Assembly: GCF_002443255.2 (NCBI RefSeq)
Contig: NW_019211458.1
Coordinates: forward strand, 21,871,643 to 21,935,642
Reading direction: 5' to 3'
Length of the DNA stretch: 64,000 bases
From: Varroa destructor
Taxonomy: Eukaryota; Arthropoda; Arachnida; Mesostigmata; Varroidae
The notes beneath the pieces were generated by a model. That model was not told the origin of the DNA. It saw only the letters and a program-made list of their open reading frames with translations, and ran no database searches. Position numbers and translations under genes: made by a program. Within the stretch, counting starts at the first letter, position 1, and every line of letters starts with the position of its first letter. This document shows, piece by piece, positions 11,301-23,591 of this stretch.

Positions 11301-13414
11301 GACTGAAAAAGGCAGTCGGATGAAAATTTGTCTCGTCGCCAGTGAGATAAATGTAAAATAAAGAAATGATAATTTTGGGGTTTTTCAAGCGGCTTTCTGC
11401 GTATCAATTGAGTGACTGATATACAGAAACACTTTCGTGATGACAAATTTTTTTATATTGCTTGACAAATTTTATGAAAGACATACCAGAAACATTGAAC
11501 ATTTCTACGTTATCACTTTGTTAATGCTAAATCTTCACACTGGTCGATAGATCTCGACCAGTCGAGTAGTAACACAATACGTCTTCTTTTAGCTGAAGTA
11601 AACATTTGGTTTGGGTGAAAAAAACCCAAAAGCGAATACGACGGTTCTTTTTTTTTGAGGATATGATGCTGGAACATTTTTTTTTTACAGGTGAGCTTAT
11701 TTAGGAGGGGGGATGTTGACGGAAGTTTAAGCTTTTTTTGATGACGTTCCAGGATTAGAGTTAATACATCAATCGAAACGAATAGAATCATCATTCAATG
11801 TCTATTACATTTTTGTTTGTTTTAATACGCGCAACCAGTTATTATAAGTAGGAGAAAGCTAAAAAGCGCTGTAACGTCTTTTGTAACGTCTCGGAAATGG
11901 GATCAATATGCCAAATGAAATATGTCAGTTAAATGTATATAAATATTCAATAGAATATGCACTACTTATAAGAAAAAAAATTCAGTGTCGTCCTGGGAAC
12001 ATAGCCAGCCTTAATTTAATTTATTATGCGTAAATACCCCTTATTTTTCTATTCAGGAAAACCTCACTCAATAATGACGCTTCGTAAATAGGGTTAATAG
12101 GTTAGCCAACTCGCTTCGTCTATTAGCCGCAATGTCTATTAAACGTCAACTGAAGACCACATTCGCCCCTTAGAAGTCGGCCGACAGCGTCCCCTATTCG
12201 TGTACATTGCGACAACGAAGTCAGTCTGCCAACGCTAGAAAACCTTCAGTCACATTACATGTATAAAAAGCCAACATGTCACAAACTAGATAAATTTAAA
12301 GTTGTTAAGTCTCCTGGCGAATACACTAAAACATACTGATAAAATAACTATAGAAAAATAACTGGTTAAGTGGGGCAGGGTATTTATAGCAAGATTACTA
12401 TTAATGTATACTTGATCTATAGTTTTCGTTAACCTGAAGAGCGCATAAAATAAATTAATTCACGATGAAACAGGCATAAGGCTAAGCCCGCGGCTTTGTT
12501 TAGCCTATGCGTTCAATTATCTATTATTTACACTACCAGAAATCTTAAAAAGCAGGTTTATCAGACATAATTTGACATTTTCGAATGGACGGAGTAGGCT
12601 GATTTTTTGGACCGCTTGACATGTCTCATGGATAGGTCCGCGTGGAAGATGAAGTTAATTGGTCAAACACCTTTGCCCGATGGGAAAAGTTCACTCATCC
12701 CATTAAGCTAAATGTTAATTTGGTTACTAGTAAATTGACGACAATAACTTCCTTGTCATTTTGAAAATTAAACAACGCCGACCACCGCTTACAAGCACCA
12801 AAGAAGCCATCAGCATCGTTCGTTCCGATATATCATTTGATGTACAAATGTATGCGTGAAAACTCTGTTGTGTGAACCAGCGTACTTAACTCATAGACAA
12901 CTGTGTTTAAACTGTATTGTGGAAAAGCCTATCAGGTTTTAGCTGGCCGTGCTTCAACATCACGTGCATTATAGTCAGCCCTCAAAAATGAATCCTTAGT
13001 CTAACAAATGGACGGACGTAGTCAACGAACATCACGTTGACAACTGTTGACGATTAACGACTTTTGTGTTTACCAAAAACATTTCAATTCGTAAATTAAG
13101 CCCTCTTTACTTTTCTCACTCGTCAAGACGTGTTCTGTCTAGAGATAACGGCACTTCGACAACACACCCATTGCCCACTGCGCAATCCTATCAACGCCTA
13201 GTGATAACTTGCTTCACTGGTATCAATCGTTAGAATTTTAATCGAAAGTAATTTTAGTAATACGCAATGCCATGCTTACCGTAGTGCCACTACAATTGCC
13301 ACAGTTAGGCCAGAGACCTATATCGTTGCTATAGTGTTGCGCATTTGCTTACTGGTAGCCTACGCAGTAGCGCAGAAATAATAGTTCTTTGCGGTAGTGA
13401 AAGAACTTTTACCT

Positions 13415-13429
13415 CCCCCCCCCCCCCCC
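13415..13429. repeat. Poly-C tract (15 C)
   Basis: A run of 15 C residues in an AT-rich setting, preceded by an 8-bp inverted repeat AGTTCTTT...AAAGAACT at about 13383-13408. The length in the living genome is likely variable. Confidence 0.8.
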
Positions 13430-13989
13430 GGTTACTACTGACGGTAATCATAGTAACGTCAATAGGAGCGACTGGACTGGAGGTGTAAACAAAGCAGCAG
13501 CTGGTAAGCGACTCATTTCGACAGACTCATTCACCTTTTGACGTTTTCTTTGTTAAATGTCTGTCAAGCCAACTCAGAGATAAACGTCCACTCCGATCCA
13601 CCGTTATCACCGCATCGAATTGCTCCGCTGACGAATTTATAGCAGCAGAGCGTAAATGGCTCCAACAAATGCACAATTAGGTCGTATATAGCTTGAAATA
13701 TGCGCGCATTGACTGTTAGCTGACATATCGAAACAACAGAGAATGGTCGAGAAAGCAATTATAATGAGTAAAGGCATTTATGCTAGGCATTGATAAGTTC
13801 TATGACGAGTTTGGTGGTGACAATCTAATATTTTATGATTGTAGTGTAACTTTTTTAATTTTTTTAAAGTACAAAGATACGTTCGAAGCTTTGCTCTTTT
13901 TTCCGGAAGTTAATTTCTAGCTGTTTTAAAGAAGCAGGTTACGAAGTGCGTCAGTGTCACAAAAACGCTGACTAAATCGAGATTTTTTG

Positions 13990-14030
13990 TTTAAATAGGA
14001 GTGATTCATTATGAATCACTCCTATTTAAA
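13990..14030. repeat. Perfect palindrome, 20-bp arms, 1-base centre
   Basis: The left arm 13990-14009 (TTTAAATAGGAGTGATTCAT) is the exact reverse complement of the right arm 14011-14030, around a single T. With almost no loop it could extrude as a cruciform. It is not next to any recognised gene and has no visible target-site duplication or transposon body. Confidence 0.9.
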
Positions 14031-16732
14031 GAAAAGATTAGTTAAAAAAAAGGTTAGCTTTAGCATAAAAGTCGGGAAGTCGTTTTACATTAGGCATACT
14101 TCAATCAGAAAACAAGACCTAACAATATAGATTTATCAGAAGGTTAATTGAAAGATGTGGATATATATTTCTATAAAAGTCGGGCTTTAATTATTTATGT
14201 TTATGTTTTATAGTAAGCCGTTACTTCAAGTCAAAATAATCATCAGCAATGGCTGTGCCTCTAATTAACCAGCTATAAATGGTCAAAGCATAAATATTTT
14301 ATAGAATAAAGAACATATGCTACGACAAACTGCCGTCTTGCATGGCAATAAGAATGATAGTTTCCATACAATTCTCTTTGATCGTTACATGAACGTATAT
14401 ACTAAAGAAACTAATATTTATTATGGATAAACTCACGAATTCTACTAAGACCATAGATTGGCAGGAAGTCTGAAGGTACGACCCTTTCGATGCAAATCCT
14501 ATTTAGAAAGTGACACTGACATAATTCATCCTTTTGAAGGCTCCGCATATGTTCTGATATAACCTGTTCTATTCTCAACTAATGAACTAAATTATCCTTC
14601 TTATACAAGGCTCTGTAAAGAATATTTTTATTGTATGCTCGTATAGCTATCAACTAACGAAGTTGTCGTCACAGCGGAAAAAACTAAACTACATGAACAG
14701 TTAACTCAAGTAACATTCATTTTTATCAATAAGAAAAAACACTATGCTCTAATTCAAATTAAACGTTTAACAACCTTCGTACAATAAATGCATTTAACTG
14801 GCTTTCTTAGTGCTCCTTGCATTCTCCATGTAAATATAAAATTTGCCTTTGGTACTAGCTGTTTCAGTTCAGGCAGTTCGTTTATAAGATTATTAAGGCA
14901 CAGAAATTAAAATACCCAGACACAACGTTTGATCTTAAACTTTCGCATCTAAATGCGGTACGTTATGAGAAAGCCATTCCGAATTCTGTTAGTCGACGCG
15001 CAACTATTATATTTCATTGCAAATACTTATGAGGCTCATGGCAAAAACTCGTTAGGCATTTTGCCGCATATATTACATTACTTATATTTGCACTCTTTTT
15101 GAAATCAGCACACAAACCACAACTCTTGGACGCAATCGCTGCTTTTTTTTTTATTAGAATATCGTTAACTTCATACGCTGGCATATGTCACAGTCAAGGT
15201 CGTCGTGGCGAAACAATTACCCGTTTAAATTTGAAATCCGCACACATTGTATCTCCTTATCACCCAGACAGATCGTTTGGGAGCAAGTGTATTAATTTTA
15301 GGACAGACTGGACAAACTGTTTATATTCAAGGCAAGTATTAAAAGTAATTTTTTCTCTTGATTATATACTAAATGAAATAAAATAAATTAAGGCAATTGA
15401 AATGCCATATTTTGAGAGCCCTCACAGGACTTATACAGGCCAAACGTTGCCTAGATTTAAGAGGTACATCGAAACAAGTACAAACTGACACTGGCAGTAA
15501 TAGCCAAATAGAGAGAGTGTGTTAACAGCAAAAAGAGAAGGTAACGCCAAAAAGCACGCAGCGATTCTATAGTCAACTGTTTTATAAACCTTTAGTAGCT
15601 TTTTTCATGATCAGCGAATCAGCTACAATTGGTTTATGGTTATTCAAGTGCAGTTCGCTAAAATATAACACAAGATAAAAAAATTAACAAAATTTCTATT
15701 TTTGTAGACGATAGTATGCACATAATTACCTATGTATGTACATCTGCGAAAAACCTTTAAAAATCGTACGCTCGTCGAAATTAGATAGTTAACCTATGGA
15801 AGCGTACTGTCGTCGCCAGTTAGGCTACATTATTGCTCATGAGGCACTCTGGATGCCGTAACGTAACACGAAAGCAAAGCGACTCCATCGATGTTACAAA
15901 CGTTTGGTCCAATTTAACTCACTTGTAGCTTGCGGCATGTAGCTTCAAAACGCAATAAATATATATTAGGAACAAAATTCATAACATATATTAAGGAATT
16001 ATACAGTTCACGGTTCCGCTTTGAATATGTGATGATTATGGAGCGAAGCAAGTGAAAACTCCGTTGAAAGCATACGCTTCTCAAATGTTTTGTTCGTTAA
16101 CCCTAAACGTATTGAATATTTGGTAAGTAAAGAGTGAAACGCTATTTGTTTCGAATACTGGAATACCATTCAACAGCCAGTTCCCCGCCTAGCCATTAGG
16201 TGGAGACGGTTTCCAAGTTTTGGCTTGATATTTAACAGTTTCACGACGACTGCTCCATTTTATCTCAAAAAAAAAGCGGAAGATAGTAAAACTACCGTAT
16301 TTTGCTCATTATTTTTCTCTAACGTAAAAGTACATATTGTATGTATTTATGAAATAATCTGCAACCGCTTGCCAGATTCTTACAATTACTAGTAATCTCC
16401 ACATTATTTTACTGGATCCCACTACGTAGTAAGTCACTGTAGATTATACTTACATTTATTATTATTCTATAGTCAGAGAGTTGCATTTCAAAGCTCACCC
16501 ATTTCGATTTTGACTCGTCGGAAAATAAACAGCAAAACTATTGGCATAGCTATTCAGTTACTTCCAAACATCCAACCAAGGACTACAATTTTAATACTAC
16601 GTTTCCCATTCATCAAGTTTTGTAACTCCTGCTTGCCTAATTTGGGTGGTATAGTTACCACCGTAAAGACAAGAATGTCAACGTACGCTGAGATATGGTG
16701 TACTTCATAATATTAAGAATCCGTCCCCGTGA

Positions 16733-16882
16733 TTCCTTAGTGACTGACGTGTTTGCATGCCACACGAACTACACGTGGTGGCCTGGGTTCAAATCCGGCT
16801 GTAAACATATTTCGCTGCCTGTTGCGAACCAGTCGTTTGACTGAATGCTTAACAGTGATGCCGGACGCAGAACGCAAAACAT
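16733..16882 (+). repeat. tRNA-derived SINE copy (copy B)
   Basis: A B-box-like word GGGTTCAAATCC is followed by CTGTAAACATATTTCG and, at the end, CTTAACAGTGATGCCGGACG. The tail aligns block for block with copy A at 140-285 (shared GTGATGCCGGACG). The A-box end is degraded (CCTTAGTGACTGACGTG). Confidence 0.6.
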
Positions 16883-19167
16883 TCAGGTATATGCAGCTGC
16901 GCCTTATCAACTTTGCTATGTTTACAGGAAAACTGTAGATTTAATGAAAATTAACACTCAGCATTGTATAAACGACCTAGGAAAACGAGTGGCGTGATAA
17001 ATAAGTACCGTGGTGGCACGAAATTTACACAACCAACGACATGGGCAAGTTGTTTAAGAATAGGCCCCTTTTTGCGTGTGACTTCGCTTCTATTGCGGTA
17101 TAACATAGTCACTTGCAGGTTAACTGTACACCGTCACCTCTAAATGCCTGTTAAAACCCGCCATCTCTGAAAACGTTTCACAAAAGTGTGAGTAATTTTA
17201 ACCAACATGTAAAATTTTGGACATCGTTGGATGACGGCTCTGGTGTCGATACTAGTGAAGGTCTTTAGTGCCATGCTATTTTACGATGGTTGAAACAGAA
17301 ATTTCACTTATTCCATGCCCCTATCTTTTTCTGTCTGTCCATTCGTTCCTTGAACACTATGTACTACTTCACTACGAAGCGTTTCGCTACTTTATATATA
17401 TACGAAGTCACGAACACAATAACGCCGATCTTTCTTGCGCACTTATATCCAAGCTGTTCTAAGACGGAACCCAATATCTATAGTGAACGGTTTGCCATTA
17501 ATCTACCTACATGCAATTGAGAAGCATGCGACCAGGCGCTGCAGCCTAAAATGACGGCGCCGAATTTAGCCGTCGAACAGGAAACTGGAACTAGGGATGC
17601 AATATGCAAATCGATCCGTTGTACTAAGAAAGAGGTGAAAAATACACATATATAACATCAAATCATCGACCATGAAGAGGCGTTAGTCAAGATGATACGG
17701 CCCAAGTTATCGTCGTACCGGTACCAATATTACGAGCCACCAATTAGACAGGCCTCTTTTGTAATAAAATTATAATTATTACAATAAAATAAATAAAACC
17801 GGAAATTCTGAAGATGCGAAATATAATGACGGTTACCCTATTTACACGACGGTAAAAATCTAGGTATAGCCTTATATGCAATACTGACTCTCGTCGAAAT
17901 GCTGATCAGTTGTAACTGCATGAGAGTTAAAGAACAACGATTCTCATCGGGATTATCCAAATCCAAATGTCTGTCTTAAGAAGCGACGCGAGGTGGAATG
18001 GCAAAAAGAAATGCCGGTTTCAAAGCCACAAGTGGTTTTACAGAGCTTTAAATCTTACACCTACTCTGTAGTTAGACAAAAACATTTTACTTTTTAAAGA
18101 AAAATATGTGTGGGCCTTGTGCATCGGGTACGCATTAATAAATGAACGAAGTGTTTTTTAACCGAGACGGATAGATTACAGAAGTTGCCACTCAGGCCAA
18201 ATGCAACTGATGTCCATCCCATGATCTATTGCCAATGGTCTCTAACATCTAAACGCCGCAGTGCTGTAATTCTATTACATATGAGCTATCTTATTACGTA
18301 AAGATGAACAATATATAGCGGACATTTATATAAACATAAGCGCTGTACCGAAACAGCGCATGGTCGTTTACTTTTCATCGATATAATAAGTGGTAAATCT
18401 AAGTATGAAAGGTTTAGGGAGCAATGGCTTTGGTGACAAAATGCTAAAGTAATATGGCAGATGAATACGAGGCTGGTCAGACTATCCAATAAGTGTTCCG
18501 GCTCGCGGCTAGCTACCTTCAGAGCAACGCGTCGTGGAGAATTCATAACAAACGATGAATATATCGGCCAAGCCGTCTTTCATCTTTCTGTTGAAAGTTG
18601 CGCAGATGACACTTATCGAGATCAACCATACTCCATATATTATAGTAAGCCCAAGAAAAAACGTCCACTCGCATGTCTGCTCGATTCGAGCGCAGATGTC
18701 CAAGGACTTGGGACTCAGTAAATGAACACGTTTCGATGAGTTGGTCTAGTCAAAATAAGACTTCGATACTGCTCGACTAATGCTCATTTGATTGCATAGG
18801 ATGATAAGAGTTAGCGTGCCAAAAACCGATTATGTTTTGTAGACTGCCAAAAGAATGCTTACGCATAAGAATCACGCTATTCTGTTTAACGTAGCTAGCA
18901 CATGCATGACATACATGCCCTGCTTAAAATTTATATATTGTCTAACAAATCACGTTGTGGCATGACGTCGTAAAAGAACTGCAACTTCACAATCGCTTAG
19001 CAAATTTGAACGTGTTACAAGTAAGATCTATGACGAAACCGTGCTTTCACTGTGGACAAAGCATTTAATACAACAAGTGTTGTTGGGAAACTATAGGTAA
19101 AGCTAATCCATCGGAAACCTCTATACTGGAAAGTGATCCAATATCAGTGTTGTCAGCAAGGTGTATG

Positions 19168-19303
19168 CTTTTGGAATAGCTTAGTGGGTACCGTATTTAC
19201 CTGTTAACTTTGGAAACACGTCGTGTCTACGTTCGAACCGAGCATAGACAAACTTTATTTCGTACTGGGAGCTACCCTAACACAGGTACCAGACGCAAAA
19301 CTT
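19168..19303 (+). repeat. tRNA-derived SINE copy (copy C)
   Basis: The A-box-like word ATAGCTTAGTGGG leads into CCGTATTTAC, nearly the same as copy A. The B-box-like word CGTTCGAACC follows, then GCATAGACAAACTTTATTTCG, TACTGGGAGCTACCCT and CCAGACGCAAAAC. The best-preserved match is to copy A over the 5' 25 bases and the middle of the tail. Confidence 0.65.
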
Positions 19304-22300
19304 GAAATAGAGAATAGTGAGCATTACTGCTCCAATGTATTCCAGGATCTGGATGAACTAAATATGGCAACAGGTAACGTTGGGCTGTCCTAACAAAAGC
19401 TAGCAAGCTTGTTTTCCTATAAAGCAAACCCTTATATAAGCTCATTATTTAGATAACATATAAAGCCTTATGAATATGATGACGTAGATGTGTAAAGCGT
19501 GTACTAACGTATGTCTTTTAAATGGCGTACAATAAATTGATTAATATAGCTTTTCGAAGCGTTTCTAATTGAACGAATTACGTAGAGCTTCATCACCCAT
19601 TAAACACAGAACATTCATGAAACGCATGGCATAACGCCAACCGCACACTAATGTATGTATTTCCAAGGCGTTCCGCCTTGTCAGGACACAGATAAACGCT
19701 AAGATTTGCGCTTGGGAAGCACCCAATCAACAAACGCAAATATCGATCGTTCATAGAATAGATCAATTTTGATGCTTTTTAACTCAAGATTTGTCATAGA
19801 TTAATCGAATGCAAGGACTATTTTATTTGTATATCATGTAGTTTACCTCACTAGTTGCATATTATATGCAAATATTTGCATTTATATTCGATCTCAACTT
19901 ATGTATGAACTGAGACGATTGCTTTTCTCAGATTTAGTAGCTAACAAAATTTTATATATAAAAGCTAATCACATTCAATTTTTACAAAAAAGAACATTTT
20001 TTCGCCGTTTCACTTATGCCTGCGTAAGATAATAAATATAGAGAAGTGACTAATGAGTTAATAAAATGACTTCAAACGTATCAAACAGAACAGCGTTAGC
20101 TTAGTATCCAAATATTTTTAATTATTATTATTAGTTTTAATCAAACGTACATCCGAGACCCTACTATTCCGATTCCGACTGAAGACGTAAGATACTGAAA
20201 CTTAATTTCTCAAACTAAAAATGTTACCTTCGCAGGATTATCTCGTCAAAACATCTACCCATAAACTAATTTTAGCGATAAAGTTGATTAGTAGAAGCGT
20301 ATTATTCCACACCCAACCGTCACCCGCCCGTTCGATACGTAGTCTTGCTAGTTGAATGGTTCTTGTATATCATCAGACCACTGCAACGTCCCATAAAAAC
20401 GTATTGCATCAATCGGCCAATATGACGAGGAACTAATGCGCACAATGTTACGGCTGCTTGAAAAGCCTGTGCCCATATCATACAACAGACTTCACATAGA
20501 CGCTATCAGCCATGATGGCATTATGGTATTGCGATGCCACGGTTCCACTGCAGTTTTTCGTCAAATTAGAAAGCGCGCGAATTGCTTCATAGCCCCACGA
20601 TATATATTAGACAGATTAGCTTAGCTGTGTCGTTCGTAAAAGAATTTACATGACTAACTTATAAATCTAACGAACTCTCATGGTAGCCACACATCCCATA
20701 TATATATATAGTTTTATTTACTGTCTTTTATTCCTTCTAGATACTTATGCGTACAGTTATGCGTCAACTAAGCCTCTTACTAGTCCAACGCTTTCAGAGG
20801 AGCTAGACTCAGGCTGGTACAGGCAGTGACAAAAATCAAGCCATGTCTCGCATTTTTCTTGCCGACCCTTCATTAGCAGACCGTTGCTTCATTTCTCTTC
20901 GTTGTTGTCAAGGCCTCGATTCGGATAAATGTTTCGTATCTAATAGTACTTCTGACCGGCTCTATTAAGCTTAGCTTTAACCGAATAACATAGATGCAGC
21001 GCAAAGTGCCGGCGTCGAAAAGTTATAGCGTCGCTGTCTATAATAACATCCAGGGTGTAACGGTAGCCCATAAAAGGCTCGAAGATTTTTTCAGAAGTTA
21101 ACTTATACACATATCATTGTTAATTTTAACATTTGTCTATTCGCTTATCTATCTATCGTTCTATTTCGATATTATACTTCTTTACGTACCAGTACGGACG
21201 TGCAGACAGCAAAAGCACTGAAAATCTCTGCTGTGAAGCAGCTCATGATGGGTCTTGACTCGGGAGTTCCTTGGCGTTTCCATTCTATCATGGGTCGATA
21301 TTTCACACGACAAGATGCACATACAGACCTTCCCCTATGTGGTTTAGGTTTGGTGGGTCTATTCAGTAACGCTATTATACGGCAACGTCGTTGTTGTCTT
21401 CGTTCACCACTGACGTTTGTTAAGACGAGGTACGATTGAGGTATTAGCAAACGTTCTTCAGAACCCTTGAATGCTGGGTTGTTAACAACAGCGCACCGTG
21501 AACCTCCTGAATAAACACATCGACTATAGGCTTGGCAACATAATCATATTGTTTATTATCGCCCACAATGCATAACGACCGCCAACGACACACAAAAATA
21601 TTCACAGCGGATCTGCGCTAGGTTCTATAGAATCCGCCTTGTAGTTTGCTATACACGCTGTCTCTACATAGGTATGCTAGAAGACTCACAAGCTACTCTA
21701 CGGGACGAAGTAGAAGGCAACCGACGCGACGCATATACACCCTTGTCATATACATCAGATAGAGGTGTACGTACGTTTGCGCAATCCGTAATCACCGTCG
21801 TTAGGGAGGCAGGACGCAAAAACGCGCTCAAGAAGCAACGACTGTCTCCTTGCCTGTCCGCGTTTGGTTTCTAACCGACTATAGAAGCCTCTCCTCGTGC
21901 TCTTTACTGCTGCCGACGTTGCTAACACATCCCTTCCGTCTGGTCTTAGCGCAGTAGCAGCAGCGGTCACCGTTTTCACGAACACCGTCAGTCGCCTGTT
22001 TGCTGATCGACAACCGTTCACGACAAAAACATAAAATGCCAGTTACAGATCCTCACTACTTTACTAGTGTCTCACCATTCTAGCACGGTAGCGACGAACT
22101 TCCTCGTTCACCGTCGTTATTCTATACTCGATCAAAGGCTGCTGGCCTTCTTGTCCTGCGGGCAATGTTAAGTTGTCTGACGGTTGTTAGCCACCGCTGT
22201 TCGTCACTGAATGGTTCCACAGCACCTTCGCGGCCTTCACTAACGCTTCACCGATGACTTAATATTGTTCTATTGTGATAGTAGTAGTAGTTAGTTATCG

Positions 22301-23591
22301 TATAACGACCTTATATTGCTACAACTGCAAGTTATAGCGTAGCTGTAAATGTTGTTCCAAATAAACACCAGCTGCAGCTTCCGCACGACCCGTCGTTGTT
22401 GCGGACGATTAAGTTGCTGCTACTGATGCTTCGAATAACACCTACTTCTTCGTACTTTCGACAAGCAGAAAGACACACAAAGCTACAACGCAATGCGTTT
22501 GGGGCAGCTTCGTACTGCAACCAAGTTAGACTCTAACCACTCGCTCGTACGCTCACTGTCACGGATGGTGTTCGCCTACGATCACCCACTATCGACGAAA
22601 AAAGACAGAGAGAATTGTCATGTAGTGGTAGCATTAACATAACACGACATAAGAACGCCTTAGCTATGCATTCCTGCTGTTGCTGGCATTGGAGGAGCCA
22701 CAGATCTACGTCATACAATTGTTTGCTAGTTTCTTTAAGACAACACACATTTATGGCTCTTTCAGCAATGTTAAAACTAATTACCGTGATGGTGGTAAAT
22801 GGTAACGATGATTTTTGCTGGCCTGCACGGACTGGGCGGTATAAAGTAACGGACGTGGTGCGGTTTTACCGGGTCGTAGGTGGACTGACAGGGTACTTGT
22901 GTAAGTTAATGGTTAAAGCCGGGTCAATTAAACAGCATATTTTAGCAAATGACAGGAAGAATAAAAACGTGCAGTTAAGATAGGTTCATGCAACCGACAG
23001 AATTAAATAGATAGCGCGCTTTATGAGAGTCCGGTGTGAACATTGAGCAGGGGTGCGATATTTCTTGGTTTCCTGCCGCATAGACAAAATACAGCTTAGC
23101 TCAATGCAGAAGCGCGGATCCTCCATAAATGCGTTCATAGTGACGGGTAAAGAGCGACACGAGCCAATGTTTTGATTATTGAGCAAACGAAAGGTAGCCG
23201 CGCGAAGTTACCGACTGCTGCAAATGAGTGTGACAATAATAGAATATATTAGATCTTCGCTCTTTGGACTAGTGGACTAATTTAAGTGATTTAAAAGATT
23301 TTCGAGTCAACTAAGATCTTCAGTACAAACAAGTTTTTGTATTGAAGCTGATTTTAGATGGATCTCATGGATATTAAGGATACGCGGAGAGACTGGAGCG
23401 CTGCTTGAACGAGTGAGCCTAGTACAAATGTGGATGATGGAACTTCGACTTTTGACAATGAATTAGGTTGAACCACACTCAGGGTTTTAGAAAGTATAAG
23501 AAGTTGTGCAAAAGTTGTACTCAGAAGTATTATCTGTAGCTGTTAATCGTGCCTACCCTAACACTTCACACTCGGGTTTTTCTGATTCGAA

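Larger units (their letters stand above)
8366..23591. other. Long gene-poor stretch, likely includes LAPTM4 intron and 5' exon
   Basis: About 15 kb with no conserved coding sequence that I can recognise. The missing 5' exon(s) of the LAPTM4-like gene should lie here on the minus strand. Visible content: C15 tract (13415-13429), perfect palindrome (13990-14030), two SINE copies (about 16.7 and 19.2 kb) and a more GC-rich, CpG-containing patch at about 21.2-22.9 kb. The longest chance frame (plus strand, to 10926) shows no family signal. Confidence 0.5.

Noticed and set aside
13267..13310. Possible LAPTM4 first-exon end on the minus strand (donor GTAAGC)
   Set aside because: In the phase required by the downstream exon a stop codon falls just upstream, so it cannot be that exon.
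21755..22021. 88-codon minus-strand frame in the GC-richer patch
   Set aside because: Arg/Ala-rich translation from CpG-rich sequence; no splice sites or family similarity seen.
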